Numbered from the stretch's first letter, positions 8,920-18,024 are shown. The stretch: DNA of 64,000 bases from Croceicoccus naphthovorans (GCF_001028705.1 NZ_CP011770.1:3289501-3353500); one strand, 5' to 3'. The notes: generated by a model not told the origin, from the letters alone. Program-made: numbers and translations.

Positions 8920-9624
8920 TTATTCTTCCGATGCGCCCTCTTCGCGGCGGGCGGCGAGCCATGCTTCGGCCTCTGCTTCTTGCGCGGCGACAACCGCGGC
9001 GCGGGCGGCGTCTTCACGCTCTTTCTTCAACTCGTCAATCAACGCCTGACGGTCGTCGACAAGGCGCGAATCGGTCACTGCCTCTGTCTCGATCCCGGCC
9101 TTCTTGGCGGCCTTGGCTACGGCAGCGTCCAGCTCGCGCTGCGAACACAGGCCCAGCGTCACCGGGTCTTTCGGGTTGATATTCTGGATGTTCCAGTGAC
9201 TGCGTTCGCGGATCGCGCCGATGGTGTTGCGCGTCGTGCCGATCAGCTTGCCGATCTGCGCGTCGCTCATTTCCGGGTGGTTGCGCAGGATCCATGCGAT
9301 GCCGTCGGGCTTGTCCTGACGTTTCGACACGGGGGTATAGCGCGGACCCTTGGTGCGCTGGATCTGGACCGGCGCCTTGTGAATCTTCAGCTTGTAGTCC
9401 GAATCGTTCTGGCCCTTCTCGATCTCGTCGTGGGTCAGTTCGCCCGCGCGCACTGGATCGCGGCCGGTGTACTTGGCACCGGCCAGATCGTCGGCCATCG
9501 CCTGCACTTCCAGGATATGGAGGCCGCAGAAATCGGCGATCTGTTCAAACGTCAGGCCGGTATTGTCGACCAGCCAGCTGGCCGTGGCGTGCGGCATCAA
9601 CGGGGTTGCTTGATTCTGGCTCAC
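8920..9624 (-). CDS. trcR: cell-cycle transcriptional regulator TrcR (DUF1013)
   Basis: 234 residues, matching DUF1013. The N-terminus reads PLMPHATASWLVDNTGLTFEQIADFCGLH, an HTH-like segment. A second helix-turn-helix-like stretch (MSDAQIGKLIGTTRNTIGAIRERSHWN) and a charged Ala/Glu-rich coiled-coil tail follow. The start is the GTG at 9624, where an AGAGGA precedes at good spacing and the family's usual N-terminus begins. In Caulobacter this protein associates with RNA polymerase at many cell-cycle and housekeeping promoters; that is family knowledge, not visible here. A hairpin terminator follows. Confidence 0.92.
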   Translation of the reverse strand: MSQNQATPLMPHATASWLVDNTGLTFEQIADFCGLHILEVQAMADDLAGAKYTGRDPVRAGELTHDEIEKGQNDSDYKLKIHKAPVQIQRTKGPRYTPVSKRQDKPDGIAWILRNHPEMSDAQIGKLIGTTRNTIGAIRERSHWNIQNINPKDPVTLGLCSQRELDAAVAKAAKKAGIETEAVTDSRLVDDRQALIDELKKEREDAARAAVVAAQEAEAEAWLAARREEGASEE

Positions 9625-9679
9625 ACGAGCATCCTCTCGGATCAGGGGCCCGGGGCGCGATTCTGGCCATGCGGGCGTC

Positions 9680-9714
9680 AAAAACGATAAGGGCCGCCCC
9701 TTACCGGAGCGGCC
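9680..9714 (-). terminator. possible terminator of the quinone oxidoreductase gene
   Basis: A GGCCGC/GCGGCC stem (9692-9697 and 9709-9714) lies downstream of the oxidoreductase stop. On the minus strand it is followed, after about eight bases, by a T5 run. The stem is short, hence low confidence. Confidence 0.4.
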
Positions 9715-9787
9715 GCTTGCACCCCTGATTTAGGGGAAGCGGCGCGGTTCGGCAAGTGTGGATGCGATTTGCGCGCCTTTCGCGGAT

Positions 9788-10780
9788 TCAGACATCCAGC
9801 ACGATCTTGCCGATATGCCCGCCCTCGTCCATCCGCGCATGGGCCCCGGCGGTGTCAGTCAGGGCAAAGCGCCTGTCCATTACCGGGCGCAGCTGGCCGC
9901 TTGCTACAAAGGGCCAGACGGTGCCGCGAATCTCTTCGGTCAGGGCGGCCTTGAATTCGCTGGACCGGGGGCGAAGCGTCGATCCGGTCAGGGTCAGGCG
10001 CTGAGTCAGGATCTTGTGCATCGGGATCGTCGCCTTGACCCCGCCCTGCACCGCGATGGTCACATGCCGCGCGCCGGGCGCCATGCAGGCGATGTTTCGG
10101 GCGACATAGTCCCCGGCCACCATGTCCAGCACCACGTCCACACCATGCTTGCCGGTAATTGCCGCAACATCCTCGACGAAATCCCGGGTCTTGTAGTTGA
10201 TTGCATGGGCCGCACCGATGTCCTTGGCGGCAGCGCATTTCTCGTCACTTCCGCAGGTGACGATGACTTTCACGCCGAACAAGCGCCCCAGCATGATCGC
10301 CATCGTGCCGATGCCGCTGGTGCCGCCGTGGACGAGCAACCACATGCCTTCGTCGGCAAGGCCAAGCTCAAAGACGTTGTGCCAGACGGTGAACAGCGTT
10401 TCGGGCAGCGCCGCCGCCTCGGCCAGCGACAGGCCATCGGGCACCGGCAGGCAATGCGCGGCTTCGGCAATGCAGTACTCGGCATAACCGCCACCGATGA
10501 CCAGCGCGCATTGCCGCGTGCCCATCATGGCAGGATCGACGCCCTCGCCCAAGGCAACAACTTCGCCCGCGATTTCCAGACCCGGCGTATCGGGCGCGCC
10601 AGGCGGTGGGGGATAGAGCCCCTTGCGCTGCATCACATCGGGCCGATTCACCCCGGCATGGGCGACCTTGATCAACACCTGTCCCGCACTCGGCGAAGGT
10701 ACGGCGATCTGGGTCGGCACCAGCACCTCCGGCCCGCCCGCACCGCTCAGGGCTATTGCGGTCATCCGCTCCGGCAGCAT
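9788..10780 (-). CDS. NAD(P)H-dependent quinone oxidoreductase (MDR superfamily)
   Basis: 330 residues, a medium-chain dehydrogenase without visible zinc ligands, of the PIG3/TP53I3-like quinone oxidoreductase type. The N-terminal GroES-like half contains AHAGVNRPDVMQRKG; the Rossmann half has the nucleotide-binding LLVHGGTSGIGTMAIML. The start is the ATG at 10780, preceded at seven bases by GGGGGA; an ATG at 10765 is the alternative. It is divergent from the DUF1192 gene. The substrate cannot be told from sequence. Confidence 0.88.
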   Translation of the reverse strand: MLPERMTAIALSGAGGPEVLVPTQIAVPSPSAGQVLIKVAHAGVNRPDVMQRKGLYPPPPGAPDTPGLEIAGEVVALGEGVDPAMMGTRQCALVIGGGYAEYCIAEAAHCLPVPDGLSLAEAAALPETLFTVWHNVFELGLADEGMWLLVHGGTSGIGTMAIMLGRLFGVKVIVTCGSDEKCAAAKDIGAAHAINYKTRDFVEDVAAITGKHGVDVVLDMVAGDYVARNIACMAPGARHVTIAVQGGVKATIPMHKILTQRLTLTGSTLRPRSSEFKAALTEEIRGTVWPFVASGQLRPVMDRRFALTDTAGAHARMDEGGHIGKIVLDV

Positions 10781-10907
10781 CGAACAATTCCCCCAATTGC
10801 GACGTGATGGCGCAACCCGATTGTGGATTAGCGCACGATCTTGCGGTGGACTAACCGCACGACCCGTTGACAGCAAGCCGATCCGACCCAAGATTAAGGT
10901 TACTCAG

Positions 10908-11123
10908 ATGGACGACGACGATCGCCCCCGCCCACGCGGCGACAATGCAAGCCGCCTTACCAGCGAAAGCCTGGACAGCTATTCGCAGGATGAGCTGGAA
11001 TATCGCATTTCGTTGCTGGAGGCGGAGATTGTCCGCACCCGCACTCACATGGAAAAGGCCGCTGCCCATCGCAAGGCGGCAGATGCCCTGTTCGCTGCCA
11101 AACCGGGCGGCGCGACACCATGA
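10908..11123 (+). CDS. DUF1192 family small protein
   Basis: 71 residues: an acidic/basic start (MDDDDRPRPRGD), then a helical core with the family's SxDELExRIxxLExEIxRxxxxMEKKxAxRxAADxLF pattern. Function unknown; the family is short and alphaproteobacterial. An AAGG lies eight bases before the ATG. The stop overlaps a further short open frame in an ATGA arrangement. Confidence 0.85.
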   Translation: MDDDDRPRPRGDNASRLTSESLDSYSQDELEYRISLLEAEIVRTRTHMEKAAAHRKAADALFAAKPGGATP

Positions 11124-11293
11124 CCCTATCCCGCTTCGCCTCGATCTACGGGCGTGGCCGACCGTTCGTCGCATTTTTCTTTACGCAGGTGCAGCAAAAT
11201 GCTGCACTGCGGCAACCAAGTCGTTTGCTGTTCGTTCAGGACCTTGGGGTTATGAAGGAACGGGGACTCGCCACCAACGGCAGAAAGGCCTGA
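11120..11293 (+). other. doubtful 57-codon open frame in the clpA leader
   Basis: The ATG overlaps the DUF1192 stop (ATGA) and the frame ends five bases before the clpA start codon, which would make a coupled leader peptide. I recognise nothing in the basic 57-residue product, and the frame covers a perfect palindrome at 11189-11207 that looks regulatory. It may be accidental. Confidence 0.25.
11189..11207. promoter_or_regulatory. perfect palindrome upstream of clpA
   Basis: Eight-base arms GTGCAGCA / TGCTGCAC around AAA, about 90 bases before the clpA start. There is no T-run, so it looks more like a protein-binding operator than a terminator. The cognate regulator is unknown. Confidence 0.5.
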
Positions 11294-11297
11294 TACC

Positions 11298-13685
11298 ATG
11301 CCATCATTCGCACAGAGCCTCGAGAAAACGCTCCATACCGCGCTCGCCAATGCGGCCGAACGCAGTCACGAGTATGCGACTCTCGAACATCTGCTGCTTG
11401 CTCTCGTCGACGATCCCGACGCGGCACAGGTGATGGAGGCTTGCGGGGTAGACCTGCCGGAACTGTCCAACGTGGTGAAACAGTACCTGGATCAGGAATA
11501 CCAATCGCTGAAAACCGCCGAAAAGGCCGATCCTTCGCCGACCGCCGGGTTCCAGCGGGTGATCCAACGTGCGATCCTGCACGTGCAATCCAGCGGCAAG
11601 GACACGGTGACCGGAGCAAATGTGCTGGTCGCGCTGTTCTCCGAACGCGATTCCTATGCGGTCTACTTCCTGCAGCAACAGGACATGAGCCGCCTCGACG
11701 CGGTTTCGTACATCAGCCACGGCATCGGCAAGTCGGGCCGCTCGGTCGAAACCCGCACGCCCAAGGGCGCGGAGGAAGAGGCCAAGCAGGAAGAGAAGCC
11801 GGATTCTGGCAAGGGCAAGAAGGAAACCGCGCTCGACCAGTTTACCGTCAACCTCAATGACAAGGCGCTGGCCGGTAAGGTCGATCCCCTGATCGGTCGC
11901 GGGCCGGAAGTGGATCGCACGATCCAGATCCTGTGCCGCCGGTCCAAGAACAACCCGCTTTATGTCGGCGATCCCGGCGTGGGGAAAACCGCCATCGCGG
12001 AAGGCCTGGCGCGCAAGATCGTCGAGGAAGAAGTGCCCGAGGTGCTGCTCGATGCGGTGATCTATTCGCTCGACATGGGCGCATTGCTGGCGGGCACCCG
12101 TTATCGCGGCGATTTCGAAGAGCGTCTGAAGCAGGTCGTCAACGAACTGGAAAAGATGCCGGAGGCGATCCTGTTCATCGACGAAATCCACACTGTCATC
12201 GGCGCGGGCGCGACCAGCGGCGGCGCGATGGATGCGTCGAACCTGTTGAAGCCGGCCCTGTCGGGCGGAACGATCCGTTGCATCGGTTCGACCACCTACA
12301 AGGAATTCCGCAACCATTTCGAAAAGGACCGCGCCCTGCTGCGGCGGTTCCAGAAGATCGACGTGAACGAACCGACGGTCGAGGATACGATCAAGATCCT
12401 GCGCGGGCTGCGTTCCGCGTTCGAGGAACATCACCAGGTCAAGTACACGCCCGACGCGATCAAGACTGCGGTGGAGCTGTCGGCCCGCTATATCAATGAC
12501 CGCAAGTTGCCCGACAAGGCGATCGACGTCATCGACGAGGTTGGCGCGATGCAGATGCTCGTGCCGCCCAGCAAGCGCCGCAAGACGATCACCGCGAAGG
12601 AGATCGAAAAGGTCATTTCGACGATGGCCCGCATTCCGGCGAAATCGGTGTCGAAGGACGACAAAAAGGCGCTCGAAAACCTTGAGCGCGATCTGAAGCA
12701 GGTCGTCTTCGGACAGGACAAGGCGATCGAGGTGCTCTCGACCGCGATGAAGCTGAGCCGTGCGGGCCTGCGCGATGCGGACAAGCCGATCGGTTCGTTC
12801 CTGTTCAGCGGCCCGACCGGCGTCGGCAAGACCGAAGTCGCGCGGCAGCTGGCCGACATCATGGGTATTCCGCTGCAACGTTTCGACATGTCGGAATATA
12901 TGGAGCGGCACTCGGTATCGCGCCTGATCGGTGCGCCTCCGGGCTATGTCGGGTTCGATCAGGGCGGTCTGCTCACCGATGCTATCGATCAGCAACCGCA
13001 CTGTGTGCTCTTGCTCGACGAGATTGAGAAGGCGCACCCCGACCTGTTCAACATCCTGTTGCAGGTGATGGATAACGGCCGCCTGACCGACCACCACGGC
13101 AAGACCGTCGATTTCCGCAATGTCGTACTGATCATGACGACCAATGCGGGCGCGGCGGACATGGCGCGTAGCGGTATCGGGTTCGGCGACGTATCAAAGG
13201 CCGACGCGGGCGAGGATGCGGTGAAAAAGCTTTTCACCCCCGAATTCCGCAACCGCCTCGATGCGATCGTGCCGTTTGCTTATCTGGGTAAAACGATCGT
13301 CAGCCGCGTGGTCGACAAGTTCATCCTGCAGCTGGAACTGCAACTGGCCGACCAGAACGTCCACATCCAGTTCGACAGCGATGCCCGAGCATGGCTGGCC
13401 GACCGGGGTTATGACAAGCTGTACGGCGCGCGCCCGATGGGCCGCCTGATCCAGGACAAGGTCAAGCAACCGCTGGCGGAGGAACTGCTGTTCGGCAAAC
13501 TGGCGCAGGGCGGTGAAGTTCATGTCTCGACCAAGGAGGACGAGGGCAAGCCGGTCCTGTCCTTCGAACTGACCCCGGCCCCGCCGAAAGTCGTCAAGCG
13601 TCGCAAGACCAAGGCGAAAAAGGTGACGCCCGCGAAGAAGCCGTCGGACGAAACCTCGACCTCTGGCGAAGACAAGGCCGACTAA
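11298..13685 (+). CDS. clpA: ATP-dependent Clp protease ATP-binding subunit ClpA
   Basis: 795 residues with the class I Clp/Hsp100 layout: N-terminal double Clp repeat (about 1-140), first AAA module with Walker A GDPGVGKTA at about 222 and Walker B LFIDEIH, and second AAA module with GPTGVGKTE at about 505 and LLLDEIEKAHPD. A ClpP-loop region follows. The C-terminus ends in an unusual Lys/Thr-rich tail (about 35 residues). It unfolds substrates and feeds them to ClpP. The usual clpS neighbour is absent here; ClpP is not in the window either. Confidence 0.97.
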   Translation: MPSFAQSLEKTLHTALANAAERSHEYATLEHLLLALVDDPDAAQVMEACGVDLPELSNVVKQYLDQEYQSLKTAEKADPSPTAGFQRVIQRAILHVQSSGKDTVTGANVLVALFSERDSYAVYFLQQQDMSRLDAVSYISHGIGKSGRSVETRTPKGAEEEAKQEEKPDSGKGKKETALDQFTVNLNDKALAGKVDPLIGRGPEVDRTIQILCRRSKNNPLYVGDPGVGKTAIAEGLARKIVEEEVPEVLLDAVIYSLDMGALLAGTRYRGDFEERLKQVVNELEKMPEAILFIDEIHTVIGAGATSGGAMDASNLLKPALSGGTIRCIGSTTYKEFRNHFEKDRALLRRFQKIDVNEPTVEDTIKILRGLRSAFEEHHQVKYTPDAIKTAVELSARYINDRKLPDKAIDVIDEVGAMQMLVPPSKRRKTITAKEIEKVISTMARIPAKSVSKDDKKALENLERDLKQVVFGQDKAIEVLSTAMKLSRAGLRDADKPIGSFLFSGPTGVGKTEVARQLADIMGIPLQRFDMSEYMERHSVSRLIGAPPGYVGFDQGGLLTDAIDQQPHCVLLLDEIEKAHPDLFNILLQVMDNGRLTDHHGKTVDFRNVVLIMTTNAGAADMARSGIGFGDVSKADAGEDAVKKLFTPEFRNRLDAIVPFAYLGKTIVSRVVDKFILQLELQLADQNVHIQFDSDARAWLADRGYDKLYGARPMGRLIQDKVKQPLAEELLFGKLAQGGEVHVSTKEDEGKPVLSFELTPAPPKVVKRRKTKAKKVTPAKKPSDETSTSGEDKAD

Positions 13686-13710
13686 CGCTTTGCTTAAACG
13701 GAAATGAAGA

Positions 13711-13737
13711 GGGCGGTCCTGCGGGGCCGCCCTTTTT
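13711..13737 (+). terminator. rho-independent terminator of clpA
   Basis: A nine-pair stem (GGGCGGTCC / GGGCCGCCC, one G-T pair) with a TGCG loop is followed by TTTTT, 25 bases after the clpA stop. Confidence 0.9.
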
Positions 13738-13757
13738 CGTTCAGGCCCAACCCTGTT

Positions 13758-14387
13758 TCAGGATGCGTGACGCTGGCGCAAAGTCTCGACCATCTGCGCG
13801 ACCTGCTCCCGCGTTTCTTCCAGCGTCGTGCCCGTGTCGATCACATAGTCGGCACGGCGGCGCTTTTCATCGTCAGGCATCTGGCGGGCGAGGATGTCCT
13901 CGAACTTGCTCTCGGTCATGCCCGGGCGGGCCAGAACGCGACGGCGCTGCTCGTCTGCCGGGGCCGAAACAACGGCGACCGCATCCAGCCCAGCCCGACC
14001 GGTCCGCTCGAACAGCAGTGGCACATCGAAACAGACGATCGGCGCGGTCCAGTTGGCATCCATGAAGTCATAGCGTTCCGAAGCGACAGCGGGATGCACG
14101 ATAGCCTCCAACCGCGCCAGCGCCGCATCATCGCCGAACACCAGAGCGCCCAGTTCGGCCCGTTTCACGCCCTCCGGCCCAGTTGAACCGGGGAAGGCCG
14201 CCTCGATAGCAGGCAACAATTCGCCGCCTGGCCCCTGCATCCGGTGCACTTCGGCATCGGCGTCGAAGACCGGGACGCCCAGATCGCGCAGCATTCCCGC
14301 CACGGTAGATTTGCCCATGCCGATGGAGCCGGTGAGGCCGAGGATGAACGGGCGCGGTCCTTCGCGTTGCGACCAATCGCGGCTCAC
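13758..14387 (-). CDS. coaE: dephospho-CoA kinase CoaE
   Basis: 209 residues. It phosphorylates dephospho-CoA in the last step of coenzyme A synthesis. The P-loop GLTGSIGMGKST is at residues 17-28, followed by VFDADAEVHRM and the IVCFDVPLLFERTG segment. The start is GTG, sharing a GTGA with the aroE stop. It is the last gene of the overlapping PPDK regulator-maf-aroE-coaE operon next to the presumed origin; in Caulobacter the same genes flank the origin, there followed by dnaQ. Confidence 0.96.
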   Translation of the reverse strand: MSRDWSQREGPRPFILGLTGSIGMGKSTVAGMLRDLGVPVFDADAEVHRMQGPGGELLPAIEAAFPGSTGPEGVKRAELGALVFGDDAALARLEAIVHPAVASERYDFMDANWTAPIVCFDVPLLFERTGRAGLDAVAVVSAPADEQRRRVLARPGMTESKFEDILARQMPDDEKRRRADYVIDTGTTLEETREQVAQMVETLRQRHAS

Positions 14388-15238
14388 GATGTCAGGATCC
14401 GGCGCAATTCGCCATCCGCATCACGCGGCGCGGGCAGGCCGAAGAACCGCTCGAACGCAGCCGCTGCCTGCCCGATCAGCATCGACAGGCCATCGACCGT
14501 GCGAAAACCCCGCGCCTTGGCTTCGGCCAGAAACGGCGTTTCCAGCGGGGCGGTGACGATGTCGTAGCAGATCGATCCGGGCGGAACGTGGCTGAAATCG
14601 AAATTGAGCGGCGCCTGTCCCGCCATGCCGAGCGAAGTCGCGTTTATTATAAGGTCGAAGCAACCCTCACGATCGTCAAATGCGAAATCGGTCGCCTCCG
14701 CGAAATGCGAGAGCGGCGCGACGTGATGTTCGCCATCTGGATCAAGCTCGTCGAGCAGAGCGCGCGCTTTATCCGGATCGCGCCCGGCTACGACGAGCAC
14801 GACACCCTCATCCGTCAGCGCGGTGATAATCGCCCGGGCCGCACCACCGGTGCCGATGATCCGGGCCATGCGGAAATAGTGCGTCTTGGCGAGTTCGACC
14901 TGCAAGGGTTCAAGGAATCCAGCGGCATCAGTGTTGTATCCGGCCAACCCACCGTTTTCGACCACGACCGTATTCACCGCCCCGATCCGTGCCGCGACCG
15001 GATCGATCCGGTCCACCAGCGCCATCACCGCCTGCTTGTGCGGCATGGTGACATTGCATCCGCGCCAGTCCGGATCGGTGCGGCGCTTGGCGATATAGTC
15101 CGCCAGTTCCTCGGGCCGGACATGACAGTGGCGATAATCGGCATCGATTCCCGCCTGTTTCAGCCAAAATCCATGAATATCGGGCGATTTCGAGTGCGCG
15201 ATAGGATCGCCGATCACTTCGGCATAGGGCTTGCTCAT
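14384..15238 (-). CDS. aroE: shikimate dehydrogenase AroE
   Basis: 284 residues. It reduces 3-dehydroshikimate to shikimate with NADPH. NVTMPHK at 62-68 carries the catalytic Lys, NTDAAGF binds substrate, and a Rossmann half contains [11 protein letters not shown]. Both ends overlap neighbours by four bases (ATGA with maf, GTGA with coaE), so translation is probably coupled. Confidence 0.96.
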   Translation of the reverse strand: MSKPYAEVIGDPIAHSKSPDIHGFWLKQAGIDADYRHCHVRPEELADYIAKRRTDPDWRGCNVTMPHKQAVMALVDRIDPVAARIGAVNTVVVENGGLAGYNTDAAGFLEPLQVELAKTHYFRMARIIGTGGAARAIITALTDEGVVLVVAGRDPDKARALLDELDPDGEHHVAPLSHFAEATDFAFDDREGCFDLIINATSLGMAGQAPLNFDFSHVPPGSICYDIVTAPLETPFLAEAKARGFRTVDGLSMLIGQAAAAFERFFGLPAPRDADGELRRILTS

Positions 15239-15819
15239 GCGGTCAGCACTCCCTCTTCGCGCAAGGCGCCCAGCACTTCGAGCAGCGGCATGCCCAGTAC
15301 CGTAAACTGGTCGCCCGTGATCCCTTCAAACAATTGCGGTCCGCGAGCCTCTATCCGGAAAACGCCGACGCAATAGCCAACCTCGGGCCATTCGGCGTCG
15401 AGGTATTCCTCGATAAATGCGTCGGACAGCCGCCGAACCCGCAAGCGGGCCAAAGCGCCGTGGCGAAAAACGATGTCGTCATCGACAGCCAGCGCCGCCG
15501 CGCTGTGCAGCTTCATCGTGCGACCGGAAAAACAGCGCAAGTGATCCGCCGCCTCTTCGCGGCTGCCGGGCTTGTCGAACCGGCGGCCGTCCACCTCGAC
15601 CAGCGAATCGCTGCCCAGCACGATGCGGCCCGGCCGCTTTGCCGAAACGGCCAAGGCCTTCGCCTCGGCCAGCGCGATGGCGACTTGCGCCGGGGATGCC
15701 CCGTTCAGCCGTGCCTCCAGTGCACGCTCATCCAGATCGGCGGGCTCTGCCTCATAGGCCACGCCTGCCGCCGTCAGCATCGCCTGCCGCGACGCGCTTT
15801 TCGATGCGAGAACGATCAT
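15235..15819 (-). CDS. maf: Maf-like nucleotide pyrophosphatase
   Basis: 194 residues of the Maf/ASMTL family, which hydrolyses non-canonical or canonical nucleoside triphosphates. The N-terminal [18 protein letters not shown] and the central [18 protein letters not shown] motif are present. It overlaps the PPDK regulator gene and aroE by four bases on each side. Which Maf subfamily (dTTP/UTP or m7GTP) it belongs to cannot be settled by eye. Confidence 0.94.
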   Translation of the reverse strand: MIVLASKSASRQAMLTAAGVAYEAEPADLDERALEARLNGASPAQVAIALAEAKALAVSAKRPGRIVLGSDSLVEVDGRRFDKPGSREEAADHLRCFSGRTMKLHSAAALAVDDDIVFRHGALARLRVRRLSDAFIEEYLDAEWPEVGYCVGVFRIEARGPQLFEGITGDQFTVLGMPLLEVLGALREEGVLTA

Positions 15820-16649
15820 ACTGGTTTCGTCCCGGCCTGCCCGATGCGGCGTTCGTTGTGCAGGTTAATCACTGCCGCCGCGGTCTCCTCGATCGAACGG
15901 CGGGTCACGTCGATCACTGGCCAGTTGTTATCGGCGAACATGCGGCGGGCATAGCGCACTTCGTCGTCGACGCGTTCCTTGTCGACATAGTCGGTTTCGG
16001 GTGCCTGATTGAGCGACAACAACCGATTGCGGCGCACTTGTACCAATCGGTCGGGCGAGGTCGTCAAACCCACGACCATCGGACGCTTCAGGCGATAGAG
16101 CGCCGGCGGGGGCGGGCTTTCCGGCACAACCGGGATGTTCGCGACCTTGTATCCCCGGTTAGCAAGATAGATCGACGTCGGCGTTTTCGACGTGCGCGAA
16201 ACGCCCGCCAGAACGATGTCCGCCTCTTCCCACTCCTCCCACAACAGGCCATCATCATGGGCAATGGTGAACTGGATCGCTTCGACGCGGGCGAAATAGG
16301 CCTCGTCCATCTGGTGCTGACGGCCGGGGCGGTGCAGCTGTTCCTGTCCCAGCATCCGCGACAGGCTCTCGGTCACGGCATCGAGCGCCGAGACGGTCGG
16401 CAATTGCGCCTCGGCACAACGGCTTTCCAACTGGATACGGATTTCCGGGTTCACGAGAGTGAAGACGACCAGCCCGCGATTGCGCGTGATCTCGCCCATG
16501 ATCCGGTCAAGATGTTGTTGCGAGCGTACCATTGGCCAGAAATGGCGGACGACTTCCACCCCCTCGAACTGGGCCAGTGCGGCCTTGGCGATCATCTCCA
16601 GCGTTTCGCCGGTGGAATCGGACAGGAGGTGGAGGTGCAATTGCGGCAT
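15816..16649 (-). CDS. pyruvate, phosphate dikinase / PEP synthase regulatory protein (DUF299)
   Basis: 277 residues from the ATG at 16649. This bifunctional kinase/pyrophosphorylase switches PEP synthase or PPDK on and off. The N-terminus [14 protein letters not shown] and the P-loop-like [28 protein letters not shown] are diagnostic. An open frame runs upstream to 16946 through the presumed origin; it has no family similarity and is rejected. In Caulobacter and Rickettsia the homologous gene (RP001-type) lies directly beside the replication origin, opposite hemE, exactly as here. Confidence 0.95.
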   Translation of the reverse strand: MPQLHLHLLSDSTGETLEMIAKAALAQFEGVEVVRHFWPMVRSQQHLDRIMGEITRNRGLVVFTLVNPEIRIQLESRCAEAQLPTVSALDAVTESLSRMLGQEQLHRPGRQHQMDEAYFARVEAIQFTIAHDDGLLWEEWEEADIVLAGVSRTSKTPTSIYLANRGYKVANIPVVPESPPPPALYRLKRPMVVGLTTSPDRLVQVRRNRLLSLNQAPETDYVDKERVDDEVRYARRMFADNNWPVIDVTRRSIEETAAAVINLHNERRIGQAGTKPV

Positions 16650-16998
16650 GCGGGTGGAACGACTCGCGTTGTAGTGATTCGCGGGGCCGGGCGGCCTGTG
16701 GACAGAGCTTGCGATAAACCACGGGACAGACTCGCGGACAAGTCGATGTGCCCGATCCATGCCCGCTAACCCGGATTCCTTCAGGGGTATTTCTGCGCAG
16801 GCTCGCCGATGATCCCCAGCCTGTGGGTAAGGCGAACAAGATTCGTTTGACCATGGACACAGCGCGATTCGAGCGGTCCGAAAGTGCGGCTTGCCGGACT
16901 CATAAATCCGGGCTTTGCGGATCGTCCCCACAATCCACAGGGCCAACAGACTCCAATCACCCTTTTAAAATCTAATTTATTGTTGTTTGGAGGCACGC
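16650..16998. other. oriC: probable chromosomal replication origin (oriC)
   Basis: A 349-bp non-coding gap between the divergent DUF299 gene and hemE, the Caulobacter-type origin position. It holds eight GANTC (CcrM methylation) sites at 16661, 16676, 16729, 16774, 16840, 16866, 16897 and 16949. DnaA-box-like 9-mers are TGTGGGTAA at 16822-16830 (8 of 9 to the consensus), TGTGGACAG at 16697-16705 and CAATCCACA at 16931-16939 (7 of 9 each). TGATCCCCA at 16810-16818 resembles a Caulobacter G-box. An AT-rich stretch at about 16961-16988 could be the unwinding element and contains TTAA-N7-TTTA (16965-16979), close to a CtrA site. Function is inferred from synteny and motifs. Confidence 0.8.
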
Positions 16999-18024
16999 AT
17001 GCCCGGACTTTTACTCGATACGTTGAAGGGAACGAACAGTTCCCGCCGCCCGCTATGGCTGATGCGCCAGGCAGGACGATACCTGCCCGAATATCGCGAA
17101 TTGCGTAGCGAGAAGGGCGGATTCCTTGCGCTCGTCTATGACAGCGAGGCGGCGGCCGAGATCACCTTGCAACCATTGAAACGGTTCGGGTTCGACGGGG
17201 CGATCCTGTTTTCCGACATCCTGATCGTTCCCTATGCGATGGGGCAGGACTTGCAGTTCCTTGCCGGTGAAGGCCCCCACCTGTCACCGCGGCTGGCAGA
17301 TAGCACGCTGGCTTCGTTGGAGATGGTGCCCGAACGCCTGAGCCCGATCTATCGTACGGTGGAGCTTTGCCGCGAACAGCTCTCGCCCGGTGTAACCATG
17401 CTTGGATTCGCCGGGTCGCCGTGGACGGTGGCGACCTACATGGTGAACGGCGAGGGTAGCCGCGACCAGCACGAAACGCGGGCCATGGCCTATGGCGATC
17501 CGGCGGCGTTCGGGGCAATCATCGATGCGATTTCTGATGTGACGGTCGAATACCTGATCGGACAGGCAAAGGCCGGGGCCGAAGCGGTGCAACTGTTCGA
17601 TTCGTGGTCGGGCAGTCTGGCGCCCGACGAATTTGAGCGTTGGGTGATCGCGCCGACGGCAGGCATCGTCGACCGATTCAAGGCGGCGTGTCCCGATGTC
17701 CCTGTAATCGGCTTTCCCAAGGGCGCGGGCGAGAAACTGGCCGCCTATGCGCGGGAGACGGGAATCGACGCGGTGGGCGTCGACGAAACGATCGATCCGG
17801 TCTGGGCGGCGCGCGAATTGCCCGCGAACATGCCGGTGCAGGGCAATCTCGATCCGCTCCTGCTTCTGTCGGGCGGACAGCGGTTGGAGGATCGGGTGCG
17901 CTATGTGCTCGATTGCTTTGCCGACCGGCCGCATGTCTTCAACTTGGGCCACGGCATCGGCAAGGAAACGCCGATCGCGCATGTCGAAACCTTGTTGGAC
18001 GCGGTACGCGGCTGGTCGCGGTAA
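16999..18024 (+). CDS. hemE: uroporphyrinogen decarboxylase HemE
   Basis: 341 residues. It decarboxylates uroporphyrinogen III to coproporphyrinogen III in haem synthesis. The signature RPLWLMRQAGRYLPEYRELR lies near the N-terminus; GFAGSPWT and the LFDSWSG segment follow. The start is the ATG at 16999, with TTTGGAGG five bases upstream. It directly borders the presumed origin, so its promoter must lie inside or beside it, as in Caulobacter. hemJ and rho follow on the same strand. Confidence 0.97.
   Translation: MPGLLLDTLKGTNSSRRPLWLMRQAGRYLPEYRELRSEKGGFLALVYDSEAAAEITLQPLKRFGFDGAILFSDILIVPYAMGQDLQFLAGEGPHLSPRLADSTLASLEMVPERLSPIYRTVELCREQLSPGVTMLGFAGSPWTVATYMVNGEGSRDQHETRAMAYGDPAAFGAIIDAISDVTVEYLIGQAKAGAEAVQLFDSWSGSLAPDEFERWVIAPTAGIVDRFKAACPDVPVIGFPKGAGEKLAAYARETGIDAVGVDETIDPVWAARELPANMPVQGNLDPLLLLSGGQRLEDRVRYVLDCFADRPHVFNLGHGIGKETPIAHVETLLDAVRGWSR

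Noticed and set aside
11189..11207. Palindrome before clpA as a PhaR (polyhydroxybutyrate regulator) box
   Set aside because: The arms have the GCAG/CTGC halves in the opposite order to the known box, and no phasin or PHB gene is near.
11304..13097. Long open frame antisense to clpA (about 600 codons)
   Set aside because: High GC at third codon positions keeps antisense frames open; the product has no domain and clpA is certain.
16650..16946. Extension of the PPDK-regulator frame into the origin region
   Set aside because: The family starts at the ATG at 16649; the extra residues are not family-like and the DNA shows origin features.
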